64,000 nt of DNA from Coffea arabica (lineage: Eukaryota > Streptophyta > Magnoliopsida > Gentianales > Rubiaceae), in NCBI RefSeq assembly GCF_036785885.1, contig NC_092323.1:28714501-28778500 (forward strand), given 5' to 3'. The first letter of the stretch is position 1. The number at the start of each line of letters is the position of its first letter. The notes beneath the pieces are model-generated. The model was not told the DNA's origin. It searched no databases and saw only the letters and a program-made list of their open reading frames with translations. Positions 48,959 through 60,677 of the stretch are shown here, piece after piece. The translations under genes and the position numbers were made by a program.

Positions 48959-51900
48959 ATGCTGTAGGAAGAATTTTGGCTCAACTCCAGAAAAGAACGT
49001 GAACTAACAGATGATTTTTCTATAAACTCAATCCAACTTTCTCATTAGATTTAAAGAGATTTACAGACCTTGAAATTTGTGTTATAAGATGATTAGCTCG
49101 GTTACCAAGAAAATTTCAAAGAACTACTTGCTATCAATTATGCTAGATTTAGAATCTAGGAGAAAGAAATAGACAGTCTTGTATAAAGCATAACAGCCGT
49201 ATTAATTACTTAGTAACCCGTTACTATCAGATTGATGTTATGTGATGCAATAGCAATGAGATTTTTCCCCGTTTAGATACAGAAATGAGATAGGAAATTA
49301 TATCAACATCAGACCATGGTCTTGTTCTCTATAATGAGAATATGCAGCAAGCTAGGACTTAATCAATTTTCTGGTACTTGATGTGTAAGAAATAGGGATT
49401 ACCTGCTCGGCAAAAATCTGACCATATATGAGGATCTACTCCTCTGGTACTTCCGTCAACAGAAGATATAGGGGGTTCTCAAATTCCATAGGAATTCCTG
49501 AATGGTTTATAAAACAGAAATTAATTCAGTAGAATAAGAATTGTCTAATTTGTCAACATATGGCATTCGGTTGGTCATATATATTTGATAGCTAACAAGG
49601 ATATTTGGATTGAACGTCATTAACTTTAAAATCAGATAAAGCCCACACACCTAGAGTCTAAAATGTCTGTACCTCATAGTTTTAACGCAACTGGTTGATC
49701 ATTATCCTGTTTAGCAGACAATAAAAAAATGAATTGAATAAAGCCAGTTACCATAGACTGACATGCATTGGTGAAAGTTATCAAGAAAACTATATCCAAC
49801 ACTAACAAGCTAAAAACAATAGCAATCATGTAGGTCCCACAGATTCAGATATCAAGAAATGACTCAACTCAGACATCAAGAAATGACTCATTAGTTTCCC
49901 ACAAATGAAAGATGCATAATTTCCTGAGTATCAAGATAAAGTATACTTCTCAAGATAATTTGTTAAATTCTATAGAACTCGTGTTAGCTAAACAGCACCA
50001 TATACATTTAACAGTTGCAAAGAAGTTTATTTTCTATCTAACAATTCTGGCTTCAAAGTCACGCCTGTAAACATCAAAGAATACTATCTCAAAAATGCCC
50101 ACAAAAAGGTGAACACAAAAAGAAATAATCACCTGCCATACTTGCTATATAAATTCTCAATTGCTACAGGAAAGCAACTACACAAATTTCCTTTTCAATA
50201 GTTCAAATTTCCAAAAACTTTCCAATTGCCGCCAATCCACAAACCCCCAAAATTTCAAGACTGCAGAAAAAGCCCAAAAAAATAAAGAATCTAAAGAGGT
50301 TCACTTTAAACTACACATTTCTTTACAAAAAAAAAAAAAAAAAAAAAAAACTCTGAAAAGGATATGGGCCAAAAGAAAAAAAAGGAACTAGTAATGAATA
50401 TGTCAACGAATTAGAAGAGTTTCTGTGTGTGTATAGGCTGGGAAAAATTATTTACAACTGCCAACAATTTCTACCGACTATCAAATCAAAAACCATTTTT
50501 CTTTAAACAAAAAACAGCCAGAAGAACACGCAAGATTTGCATCCAGAACCAAGAAAGGTATACATAATTCTGCATAGACAAACAAAGCCATTCAAGTTTT
50601 GAAAATAAAGCTCATAATTCCACCTTAAATCATATATTGAATTCGACCAGAAAATGTAAAAACACGATAAAATTACATGTTTTAATCTGTAAAAGCTTCA
50701 ATTATGGGATTACATGTAAGAATTCTCCATTTGTACGAGATAAAAGTATCTGAAAAAACATTTGCAGAGACTAAAATAGTTATTTCTAAAGTCTAATCAC
50801 CTCGCATTTAAATGGCAGCACCGAAGAGAAGATTCCTCGGCCATGATTAGGAATTCAGAATCACTTGGAAAAGTGAAACCAGCTCTGTGATGTCTGGATC
50901 CTTCAATTTATGCACAAAGACTCGGAAATTAAGAGAGATTGACAGTAAAATCCCCAAAAACGACACTGCTATTGATCGGAATTGATAAATGATGGAGAAA
51001 ATTGAGATTAAACCACAGATAGGGATTAAATCAAGCTTTCTTTCTTTCTTTTCGTGAAATAAAGAGCTGCTAGAGATAATGGAGGAGAAACACAATTGGA
51101 TAGGGATATAGAGTGAGCGCTTCCAACGTAAAGAGAAAAAATGGAAGAGGCAATGAAAGGAGGGAAGAAGGGAAAGAGAAAATTAAAAATTTGCTTGGAA
51201 AAGTAATTTATACTCAGGAAAATTTATTTAGCCACAGGAAATATAAATTAATTTACAGCCGCCCAGACTATGTCGTTTAGAGCGTTCTTAATAATGGCTT
51301 TTTCCTTTTCTGCTGCACTAATGCCACAAAAGGCCTAAAAGGATTGTCAATTTTGCAACATAAATAGAATTGCACTGCCTGTCAAATGGCGCGTGTGATA
51401 ACGACCTTCAGATCCTGGTTTCCCATCTCCAGCTGTTCTTGCTGAATTTGTTCTACAGAACTCACAAGAGAGTTGCAACAATTTTCCACCTCAATCATTT
51501 CAATGGTAGTACTTTCCCCTAAACAAAGAGGGACATCTTCCAGCAGCAGACAGCTATGCAAAACCAATTTCTCAAGACGAGAAAATTTATCAGAATTATA
51601 GGCAGTCCAACTGCAAAGATTCAATGTTGACAATTCCAAGAATCGGAGATTAGAGAATTCCCCTTCTTGCATTTCCCATTTTTCCCCCATGAAGGACTTC
51701 TTTAATAATTTAAGCACTTCAAGATTGGGCAACTTTCCAATTGTTGAAATTTCACTCCACGACCATTTATTGCGTGAGAGAGTGAGCTTTTTCAAATTCA
51801 TTGGGAATTCAAACTTGCAGCCGTAAAAGCGATGCAACTGAAGTGATTCTAGTTGATTCAAACTGTCCAGCTTGAGAATCCCAGTCCGTTTTCCACCATC

Positions 51901-54110
51901 TGCATGCACGCATTTTAGCCTGCGAATGGTTGGTAGCTTTTTCAGTATCTTCTGCAATTGTTCACCAAAGCAGTCAATTGCAAGGCTCAAAGTGTCTAAA
52001 TGATCTAGTTTGGGTAGTCTTCAATGTCGAGAGTGGGTAACGTAAAACCACTCGGCGGAAATGCTCTATTCTTTTGATATCTCAGTGTCGAACCACCCAG
52101 ATCCGGAAGCTCTGTTCTCCTTAGATGTCTCAGTGTCTTAATGTTCCAGATAGTATTAGGCAACCCAGCAACAGCATTGCCCCCTACCAGAAATGTATGT
52201 AACCTTGAGAGGTTGTCTATGGCAGATGGAATGGATGCTGAATACCACAAGCTAATTGCCAAGTATCTTAGGTGCACAAGCAATAATAATTCGCTTGGAA
52301 AATTGCAAGAAATACGCATGTCCCTAAAATCTAAAACTCTAAGAAGTTTTGATTTTAGAAACCAAAAGGGGCCATCATGCAGCTCTTCTGAATCCGTACA
52401 AGCATAACCAAAGGAGAGCAAACAACGTAGTCTAGGAAAAAATGGCCTGGACATCTCAAGCTCCTTTCCGCTCATCGAATGCATACACAGTCGGTGGGGG
52501 CTGGGTCCAGTAGAAGTAGAAAGGTCATCACCCCAATTTGAAATCTGTAGAAGGTCATTACTCCCATATGAAATCTGTAGAAAACTTTCTTTTTTGGCCT
52601 TTGCCACAACAAACTCATGTACTAAATCATGAAGTCGGCAAATTTTGGCACCAGCAAGAGTTCTTTGTTCGGTTACCATTACCAAACTTCTACCAATCAA
52701 ATCTTTCAAGTAGTCTTCTGCCACATCATCTAGACTCTTCCCTTCTATCTTTTGGACAAATCCTTCAGAGATCCAAAGCCATGACAACTTTCGGACAGGA
52801 ATGTCTTGGTCTTCTCGAAATGCACCTATGTAAAGAAGGCATGGCTTCAAATATTCAGGTAAATGAATGTAACTCAGCTCCAATGGTTCAGTGCTATTAG
52901 AAGTGTTGGAATTGAGGCTGTCTGCAAATTCTTGCCAGCAGTCTGGCTCAATTCTTGAAAGAATTCCAGCAAAAATGACAACTGTGTGAGGTAGCCCCTT
53001 GCACTTATTTGCTACTTGCATTAAAACTTTGATTAGTGTTGGAGGACAATCTTCTTTGCCAAATATCTTCCTCAGAAGCAATTCAAGACACTCTTTACCA
53101 CTAAGATGGCAGAGATGGTGAGACTTGCTATTAGATTTAAATTGCAAAGACAAATTCTCAATCCTGCTGGTGAACAGAATCCTGCTTCCATTTGCATCGT
53201 TTGGCAACGATCTTTCCAACAAATTCCATGCCCCAATGTCCCACACGTCATCCAAAATGATAACATACCTATTTCTCTTCAAAAGCTGGAAGAGCGTCAC
53301 AACCAAATCATCTTCATGCATCTTAATATATTGATCATGACTTCCACTACCACTACTGGACAAAATTTGAACTAACAAATTCTGCTTGCTGTATACTTGG
53401 GAAATAGTACACCAAGCACGGAAATGGAAGTGGCCTAAAATTGAAGGGTGATGGTAAATTGTGTTGGCTAATGTTGTCTTACCAAGTCCAGCCATACCCA
53501 CAATTGAAACAATATCTAGTTGGTTTGAACCCCTGGTAAGCCCATCTGCAATTGTCTTTACCTCTTCATCAAGACCCACCAGAACTTCATTCAGGTACTG
53601 AGTTGTGATTTGAAGTGAATAGAGTTGTTGGCAACTCTCTGAGCTTCATCATCATTCCTGATGCTGTCAGAGACTTTAAGGGCCTCAGTCTTCGTATGCT
53701 TGATATCTCCAGCAACAGTATCCAAACATTCAAGTCTATCCCCAAGCGCAACAGAGTCGATGACAAACTCTGCCTTGTAGGCCACCTCCATAGCACCATC
53801 CCAAAGAGCTTGAAATTTCACGTTCTGGTTGCGCTGCTTTGCAATTTTCTGTAGGAAAGATCTTAAAAATAAAAGATCTTCTTGGATTATTTGGATTTGA
53901 TCCTTTGGGGAAGCAATCGAACCGGCCTCAGAAGTTGCTATTTCCTGGAGATTCTCTAAGAAGAAATCAATAGAGCCCAGCTCGTTAGTCCTAGGGAATC
54001 TGAGTGATGATGATGATGGAGGATGCGTTTGTGCAACTTCTTGCATCACAAATTGGAGCTCTTTCACCAAACGAGAAATTGCAAGATCTGTTCCCTTTGC
54101 CAAGCCATGT
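48959..54110. repeat. Segmental duplication, copy B (NLR block)
   Basis: Matches 1211-8140 in the same orientation over about 5.1 kb. It lacks the two hAT-type insertions of copy A and keeps the full N-terminal coding part of the NLR, which continues past the duplication boundary to 54421. A 24-bp A-run (50327-50350) is unique to this copy. Confidence 0.9.
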
Positions 54111-54421
54111 TTTATTTCATTCACTGAAATGGAGCAAATTACAATTCCTAAATCAATGATCACAACTCCAATATGATCCTTCATTTTGTCAGGTAGAGCA
54201 TTGAAATTCTCTTGCTTCACATGAAGAAGGATACTGATTGACTTTACTCCCTCATGGAGATTCAGAATATGGTCCGGCACAGGGACCATAAAAGTGATGT
54301 GAAAATCTAGTATCTGCCTAAGAGCACCAAGGAGAGAGTCAACAAATTCCGCCACTATATACTTGTTCTTCTCTGGAACAAAAGTGAGTGGTGACCTTGA
54401 TAATTCTTTTGAAGCTTCCAT
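51382..54421 (-). pseudogene. CC-NB-LRR (R1-like) gene, copy B, with two frame breaks
   Basis: This is a nearly complete immune receptor gene without introns in its coding part. The likely start is the ATG at 54421 (MEASKELS); the open frame reaches 54439 only through a TTG. The order is an R1/Prf-type N-terminal coiled-coil region of about 270 residues, P-loop GMAGLGKTT (about 53485), kinase-2 VIILDDVWD (about 53250), GSRILFTSR, GLPH at the GLPL position, LSWLWISEGF, LHDLVHEF at the MHD position, then leucine-rich repeats to MGNQDLKVVIT. Two breaks stop it: relative to copy A a 7-bp loss at about 53595 ends the N-terminal part after FKSQLST, and a 1-bp loss at about 52010 ends the second part after IEDYPN. 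Everything else is open, about 1,000 codons in all. Either the gene was lost recently or the breaks are errors or alleles. Such receptors act in the cytosol and switch on defence through ATP binding. Confidence 0.85.
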
Positions 54422-54439
54422 GACATGTACAGAAGACAA

Positions 54440-54984
54440 CTGCTGTTTGTCGCCTTAGTTTTGAATGCTGCTACTATTTGCTGACCATGATAAATACTCC
54501 GGATTGGGATTGGGGACCCCAATTAATGGTTGCCCGTTGTTCATATTAATATTGAACTTGTTTCCTTAAAAACTAAAAACTAATAATAATAATAAAGGGC
54601 TAGGACTTAGGGCATGCATACATTTGAACCAAAAAAAAACACAAAAACTCACGTAGTCCTGGATTTACGTGCAAATGAATAGTAGAATGAGTTGTCCTTG
54701 ATCTTTTGCTGAAACATGTAGCTACACTGCCATTTGTTTTGTTCAGAGAAAGGACGAAGGCATCCCTTTCTTGTACTTAATAAGATGATCATTCACAATA
54801 GACAGCTGCCATTCATCCATCCTTAAATGATCAGTCTTGATTCGTTCATGAATCCATATTGAGCTCACAAGAAGTTGTACCCTGGAAAACTAACCAATGT
54901 CATGATCATGCGAAATGCTACAAAAGAGCAGCCCATATGTAGATTCTACTGGGACAGACAGAGACTGCAATCTCCTTCCTTGGC
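54440..54984. promoter_or_regulatory. Upstream region of NLR copy B
   Basis: This would hold the promoter of copy B; it has no counterpart upstream of the truncated copy A. It contains an AATAAT repeat (54581-54595). No TATA box is assigned. Confidence 0.3.
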
Positions 54985-54992
54985 CACAGAAG

Positions 54993-55602
54993 CTATGTTT
55001 TCAGAACCGGACCGGATAGCGACTCGGCCGAGGTCAGGGGTCAGGGGTCAATGGGTTCGACCGGGGGTCGATAGGGGTCGAACCGGATGACGTCATAAAT
55101 AAAAATTATTTAAAAATTAAAATATTATATATATAATATCTAATAATATATTGATATTAATAAAGGCATATTCATATATATTTGATGTTTCAAATATATT
55201 TAACAAGAAAATACAAAGAAATTAGAACAATCAAGTAGCAATTTATATTATTTAATAAATATTAACAAGTTTAGAATTAAAATTATGAATTTAATTGAAA
55301 AATAACATCAAATTTTAGGACAATATTTATAAAGTATCAAATATTTGAGCTATATCAATAAGTTTTAACAATTTAGGGGGTCAAAACATAATATTAAAAA
55401 GTTTGAATTTTTTTAAAAAAAAATTACTGTTGAACCGGAAAAACCGGTTTTTTCCCGGTCAAACCCGGTCAAACCCGGTTTTTGACCGGCTTTGACCGGA
55501 TTTTAAATTTCCGGTTTTCTAATGTGACTCGGACCGGCTACCTGGCCGGTTTCCGGTTCGACCGGTTCGACCGGCCGGTCCGGTCCGAGTCTGAAAACAG
55601 AG
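54993..55602. mobile_element. hAT-type MITE, 610 bp, with perfect 8-bp TSD
   Basis: The left end CTATGTTTTCAGAACCGGAC and the right end in reverse CTCTGTTTTCAGACTCGGAC form a terminal inverted repeat of about 24 bp with three mismatches. The 8-bp duplication CACAGAAG is perfect (54985-54992, 55603-55610). GGTCAAACCCGGT and GACCGG motifs fill the subterminal regions and the core is AT-rich. There is no coding sequence. It lies between the NLR copy B promoter region and the SAUR gene. Confidence 0.88.
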
Positions 55603-55610
55603 CACAGAAG

Positions 55611-56320
55611 TAGCTAGAAACGATTAATGTTTCCGATACATCTAACCTCTGACTCGGGGGAAAAAAAAAAAGAAGAAGAAAAACATTGAACTTGAAAATA
55701 TGAGGGACCTGAGAATGAAGTTTTACTACCAGCAAGAAGCCAAGAAACTAGTGTAGGCCATGGGATGATTCGTCAGTTTCAATTCCGTGCCACCTAGCAG
55801 TTCCGAAGGTGGAACTGGAAACCGAGGTTGTTAATGCCAAGTATCGATAACGAACATGGATGGCGAAACTCAAAAGCATTGGTTTTACATGCCTTAAACG
55901 TGCCAGACAACAGACTCCCACCCTGATTAAACTAATAAGATGGTTTAATTGTCATTGCGTGACCTTTTGGCGACCTTACAACTTAAGTACCGTGTGCATG
56001 AGTATAACGTACCATATCCTAATTCTCTTGATCAATCATTAATCAAATGGGGATTTCATGCACAATCACACTGTCCAAAACACAAATACACACATAGGAT
56101 GAACGGAGATTGGAGTATATGGTATAGAGCATAGAGTATAGTGGTCCACTTTGTCTATGGGAGGGGTAACAAGAAAAAGGGAAAAGGCCAAATGGGGAAT
56201 GAGGTTGCATGGCCTTGAACAAGACTTCTCAAATAAGAACATCTAAGCCCTGTTAGTTTGTTGCCCCCACACTCCACATGTCTTTGTTTCGCAGATAATC
56301 ACTCCCTGTCTTCTTCTTTT
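55611..56320. other. Upstream region of the SAUR gene
   Basis: No coding sequence is seen. No perfect auxin response element (TGTCTC or its inverse) is visible in the last 200 bp before the SAUR start; TGTCTT occurs at 56279 and in the CCCTGTCTTC stretch near 56305. Confidence 0.4.
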
Positions 56321-56325
56321 TCCCC

Positions 56326-56332
56326 ATAAATA
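56326..56332 (+). promoter_or_regulatory. Probable TATA box of the SAUR gene
   Basis: ATAAATA about 140 bp before the start codon, followed by a C/T-rich leader (about 56340-56470) typical of a short plant 5' untranslated region. Position and context are the only support. Confidence 0.5.
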
Positions 56333-56473
56333 CTACTACTCCTCCACATTCTCCTCAATTCATCCCCACCTCCTTCGAACCCTTCATTCTCTTTAGCACT
56401 TTTTCCTCTTAATACATACAACTTCTATCTCTTCTTTGCCTGGCTGAGCCTTTTTCTTCTAAAGTCCATAAAC

Positions 56474-56800
56474 ATGGCTCTTAAGAAAGGAACAAAACAT
56501 GCCGCTACTCAAACGGCGGCCCTCAAACAAATCCTCAAAAAGTGTTCAAGTTTTGGAAGGAAGAATACTGGTCATGATCACGACAATAGCCTTCCACATG
56601 ATGTCCCAAAAGGCCATTTTGCAGTATATGTTGGCCAAAATAGGACCAGATACATCATCCCCATTTCTTGCTTGGAACACCCGGAATTCCAGAGCTTGTT
56701 ACAACGAGCTGAAGAAGAGTTTGGCTTCAACCATGAGATGGGCCTCACCATTCCTTGTGATGAAGAAGTTTTTTGCTCTCTATTTTCCATGATGAGATAA
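56474..56800 (+). CDS. SAUR-family auxin-responsive protein
   Basis: An intact single-exon gene of 108 codons, the usual size for small auxin up RNA proteins. The ATG at 56474 lies in AAACATGGC, a good plant start context. The N-terminal 40 residues are basic and variable ([11 protein letters not shown]...[10 protein letters not shown]). The SAUR domain follows from about residue 43: [37 protein letters not shown], and [20 protein letters not shown]. Known SAURs bind PP2C.D phosphatases at the plasma membrane and so raise H+-ATPase activity and cell expansion; whether this member does so is inferred. The domain resembles the SAUR50-like branch. It stands alone, not in a SAUR cluster, at least in this window. 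Confidence 0.95.
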   Translation: MALKKGTKHAATQTAALKQILKKCSSFGRKNTGHDHDNSLPHDVPKGHFAVYVGQNRTRYIIPISCLEHPEFQSLLQRAEEEFGFNHEMGLTIPCDEEVFCSLFSMMR

Positions 56801-59800
56801 TTAAGGTAGCTGATGATGCAAGATGGAGTTTCTTGTCGTATGTAGAGGTGGATTAAGGTTTACTATAACATGGATGATGGGCACCACCGGTTACTTAAGC
56901 TGAGTAGTTTAGTGCATGGGATATCCATCATCTGACCACGTGGAAACTAATTGTCTGGTTTTTTTTCATTAGTGGAGATCTGTATATACACGAATTTGGA
57001 AATTGGAAATTTCTCTTGTTTGTTATAGTCTAAGAGACAGCAGAGCGGAGATTTCCAGATTTCCGTTTTTTTCCCCTCTTCATATGTATACGAACTATGA
57101 AGTTGCGCCAAAACTTGACCATTTGCATTATTTTTTTTGGTGAATTCTTTCAAGGCTCATGATTCAATCTAAAATTCATTGTTGGTCTGAGGTTATGAAG
57201 TTCCACCGCGGTAGTTAGCAGTAACATGATAGATACTTGCTTCAGTTAAAGTACGTACTTGATCAATCGTCTGCATTAATCTGCAATCAAGGAACTAACC
57301 AAGACATGCATGAAATGAAAGCACACTCTGTATCATTACATAGTTGTCGAAACTTGTTTCTCTTTCTGGTTCGATCATTTGGTACAAAAAGTTGAAGATT
57401 GAAACGTGTTCTGAAATAAATGTTGGGCTGCATTCGATTTTGGTGGTTATATATCAATTTGAAGAATCGCGCGGGCACTAAGAATAGTATACAAGGTAAG
57501 CCAATAATATTCCCATGAAGATTGTAGAGCTCAAAGATATTTACTTACGTAGACATAATATCCTGTAAACCATGTAAGTCATTGGTGCACATCTTAAACG
57601 GGAGCAACGTCCTTATGCTTACAGTCTTTGATACAATAAACTGAATACACCTACCAAGTTTTTCAAAATAATTTTTTTTTATTTTGTTTGTTTTAAAGGA
57701 GATATTGAGTCTTGGAGAAGGGAAAAAATAGAAGAATTGAAAGTCGAACAAGTGATCTCATGATCTACGAATGGTTGAGTTAGATGATAAATTGAAAAGA
57801 ATTATAAATAAGAAATTTTGAATTCAAAATCTCTCGTTTAGAAAAAAAAATTGACCTTACGATCAACTAACTAATGATATATTTTTATTTATACAATTTC
57901 ATAATCAACTAACTAATGGCTTACTATTATTTACACAAGTCTAACACACAAGTATGAAGAGTTAGCTCAATATAGCCAAAGGCCTCAACATAAAAAAAAA
58001 AACTTGTTTTTTACAATATGCACCCTCGCATTACAGATGTAAGTATATACTAAGATGAATGATATACAGTATACACATTCAACTATATTGAGCAACTAAC
58101 CAACCTTTTGATGCACCACAAAGTTTTTAGTGTCACTTTGACAATTACTTTCCGTGGACTTGCAAAACCGATATTTTTTCGTAGTCTATGACATGCAACT
58201 TGAGTGGGTCAAATCCCATTTTCCTTTTCATAAAAGAAAGCGAAATACTTGAAGCTACATAACTTGGACTTGCACATCATCATCATCATGGTGTAAAATG
58301 AATTACGTACCAATAAAGTCTTTGCTTCTTATCCTTTTGAAAAAATGATAATACTATATATATAAAAAAAAGCCATTATGATATTTCCAATATCAAAGAA
58401 AAAAAAACGCCATTATGGAAAACTAGGTTTTCGATTGAAAAAAAGAAAAGAAAAGAAAGAAAGAATGTAGGGACGTACTCATCAATTCTCTTATAATTGA
58501 AAAACAAATAATCCGACATTGAAATTCTTTTTGTCCATTAAAAACTTTATGGTACAATAAATCTATAAGGAGGCTACTGATTTTCCCTATTTTAAGTGAT
58601 AATTTGGCGTTCAAAAGGTCCCATAATATGTATGCTGATTGCCCCCCGCAACCCGAACCAAAAGAAATAGTGATGAAGACGGCATCTGCAAACTGCATGA
58701 TGGTTAACGCGTTTCTTCGTTCTAATTTTTCCATGTCAATGAGAACATTCAAGTCTTTACTGGCCCCTCCAAGCTATTGAGTAGGCCATTTTTTAGCCAA
58801 TTATTCAATCCCCATTTCGATCCACCAGCAACTTATTTCCATCCACGCAGCCAGCTACCTTTCTTGTCAACCACTAAATTAGTTTGTCATATCCGGAACC
58901 AGGGATATTGCATCCCACCCAGCTTTGGCCAAGTTCTTTGTTTTCAGTTCTTACACAGCTTCTCTATGCATGGATATGAACAAGAGAAAAACTGCAAAAT
59001 GTTGGAGTTGACTTCGTTATTGCGGACAACTAGTATGAGAAAGACGTAGCGTCTCTTGATCTGTCTGGTATTGAGGAGATAGCAACTGATTAGTGTTTGT
59101 AATTAATAAGGGTCAATGGTTAAGAGAGGCCTCAAGTACTCTACTTAATTCTTTGTAAATTAAAAGTGGAATTACTTTGAGAAAATGTCTAAATACATAG
59201 ATGTAATAAATACGAATATGTGCATGCATTCACGTAGTAAATTCATCGCATCTTAAGTGTATTATCGAGTGTTTGAGCAATCCTTAAAAAAAAAAAAAAA
59301 AAATATGATTGATTGACTGTGACAGTTAATATCGCACTTAATTAAGTTTGATTTTTTATTTATTTATTTTCATTTTCTTTCCCCTGCATGAGTTTTAAGC
59401 AATGGCTTTTGGTCTTGCAGATCATCATTAAGCAAGGAAGTCGATTACTGAGTTTTATTAAGTAGAACAGAAGTTAGGTTAATCAATTCCATCAATCATC
59501 AAATATTGATTGGGCATGGTTGTTTCATAAATCGACCAAGACATGTTGGAAACATATTCTGCCTTGCACATGCAGTTGGGACCTCCAAATGGTCCCCTAA
59601 TTCAATGGTTTGATTAAGTTCACACAATTGAAGATTAAGATTTTGGTCTCTGGATTTTTGATTGGACGTAAGACCTAATACTACTATTAGGGTTTATTGA
59701 CGGAACCGCGAATTAAGCAAATCCCGTAGTAGGAATTAGACGCTGATCAAAAACAATTTCCCTTTTGATGAATTGAACGAGACGCAGAGCACGTGCTAAT

Positions 59801-60037
59801 AAAACTCTGATTGATAAGAGAGGCGTTAAACCCTCGCATCATCCTCCAGTGATCATTCTTCAAAAACTAGGACGTGTTGATATGTCCCAAACACTTGCTT
59901 AATATCAGCTTTAATTAACACTTGCTTAATTAGTTGCTTTAACGTGTGGACTATATATATGGTTTATCAGTTGTTTTCTTCATTCTGTTTGGCAGTTATC
60001 CTTTCTTCTTTGCTTTATTTATCCACACAACCCAGAA

Positions 60038-60068
<31 letters not shown>

Positions 60069-60345
60069 ATTGAGTTAACTTTTAATAATACTAGAAATAC
60101 GAAATTTGAGTTTTACTTGACCTTTCACTAATTCACTTAACTCGTATCTTACAACTAAACTAGATTTGGCATTAATTTTTTAAAAGAAAAATGGCGGGTG
60201 ATATTGACATTTCTAGAAAAGCTTTGTGTGGTTCTTAAATCCTAAGATTCAGTCGAAATGGAACTTAATTAATTAGACTTGAGCAACTGCGTCGGAGCTT
60301 TTTTTTTTTTAGCAACTGCGTCGGAGCTTTTACATACTTATTATA
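56801..60345. other. Intergenic, no gene recognised
   Basis: The first 200-300 bp is probably the SAUR 3' untranslated region. The rest is AT-rich, with an A-run (about 59287-59302), an AT/AC microsatellite (60038-60069) and a 21-bp direct repeat AGCAACTGCGTCGGAGCTTTT (60282-60302 and 60311-60331). Frames at 58423-58752 (-) and 58777-59049 (+) show no known domain and no coding character. Confidence 0.5.
60038..60069. repeat. AT/AC microsatellite
   Basis: AT repeats pass directly into AC repeats. Confidence 0.9.
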
Positions 60346-60347
60346 TA

Positions 60348-60675
60348 CTCCCTCCGTCCCACTTTGATAGTCCTGTTTTCCTTTTTTGTCTGTCCCAAAT
60401 TGTAGTCCACTTTCCAATTGAAGAATGTAGTTGTATTTTACTTTTCCTAAAATACCCTTATTTAATGTAAGTTGTTGTTACTATAAACTTACCCCATTTA
60501 ATGAGAGTTGATTCTTTTTTTACCATCAATTCAAGTTCCCATAAAATTGTACTCTATTTAATGTGAGGGTATTTTAGGAAAATAGCAATCTAAATTTACT
60601 TTTCCAACAAAATTAACTACTTTTTCTTAAACTGTGTGAAAAAAAAACAGGATTATCAAAGTGGGATGGAGGGAG
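60348..60675. mobile_element. Stowaway-like MITE, 328 bp
   Basis: The ends CTCCCTCCGTCCCACTTTGA and, in reverse, CTCCCTCCATCCCACTTTGA are inverted repeats of about 30 bp with two mismatches. A TA dinucleotide lies on each side (60346-60347, 60676-60677). The CTCCCTCCGTCCC terminus and TA target are the hallmark of Stowaway (Tc1/mariner) MITEs. No coding sequence. Confidence 0.93.
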
Positions 60676-60677
60676 TA

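Noticed and set aside
50780-50844. Possible first exon on the minus strand (MAEESSLRCCHLNA followed by a GT donor)
   Set aside because: Copy A has lost the ATG (ATC) and gained a stop. Joining to the next acceptor gives a stop after a dozen codons. Probably chance.
53585-53605. An intron as explanation of the frame break in NLR copy B
   Set aside because: Copy A reads through with just 7 additional bases at this point, so a 7-bp loss is the explanation; there is no room for an intron.
54421-54439. Start of NLR copy B at 54439
   Set aside because: That position is TTG; the first ATG in frame is at 54421 (MEASKELS).
58423-59049. Two moderate frames, 109 codons (-) and 90 codons (+)
   Set aside because: No motif, no codon character and no neighbouring exon signals.
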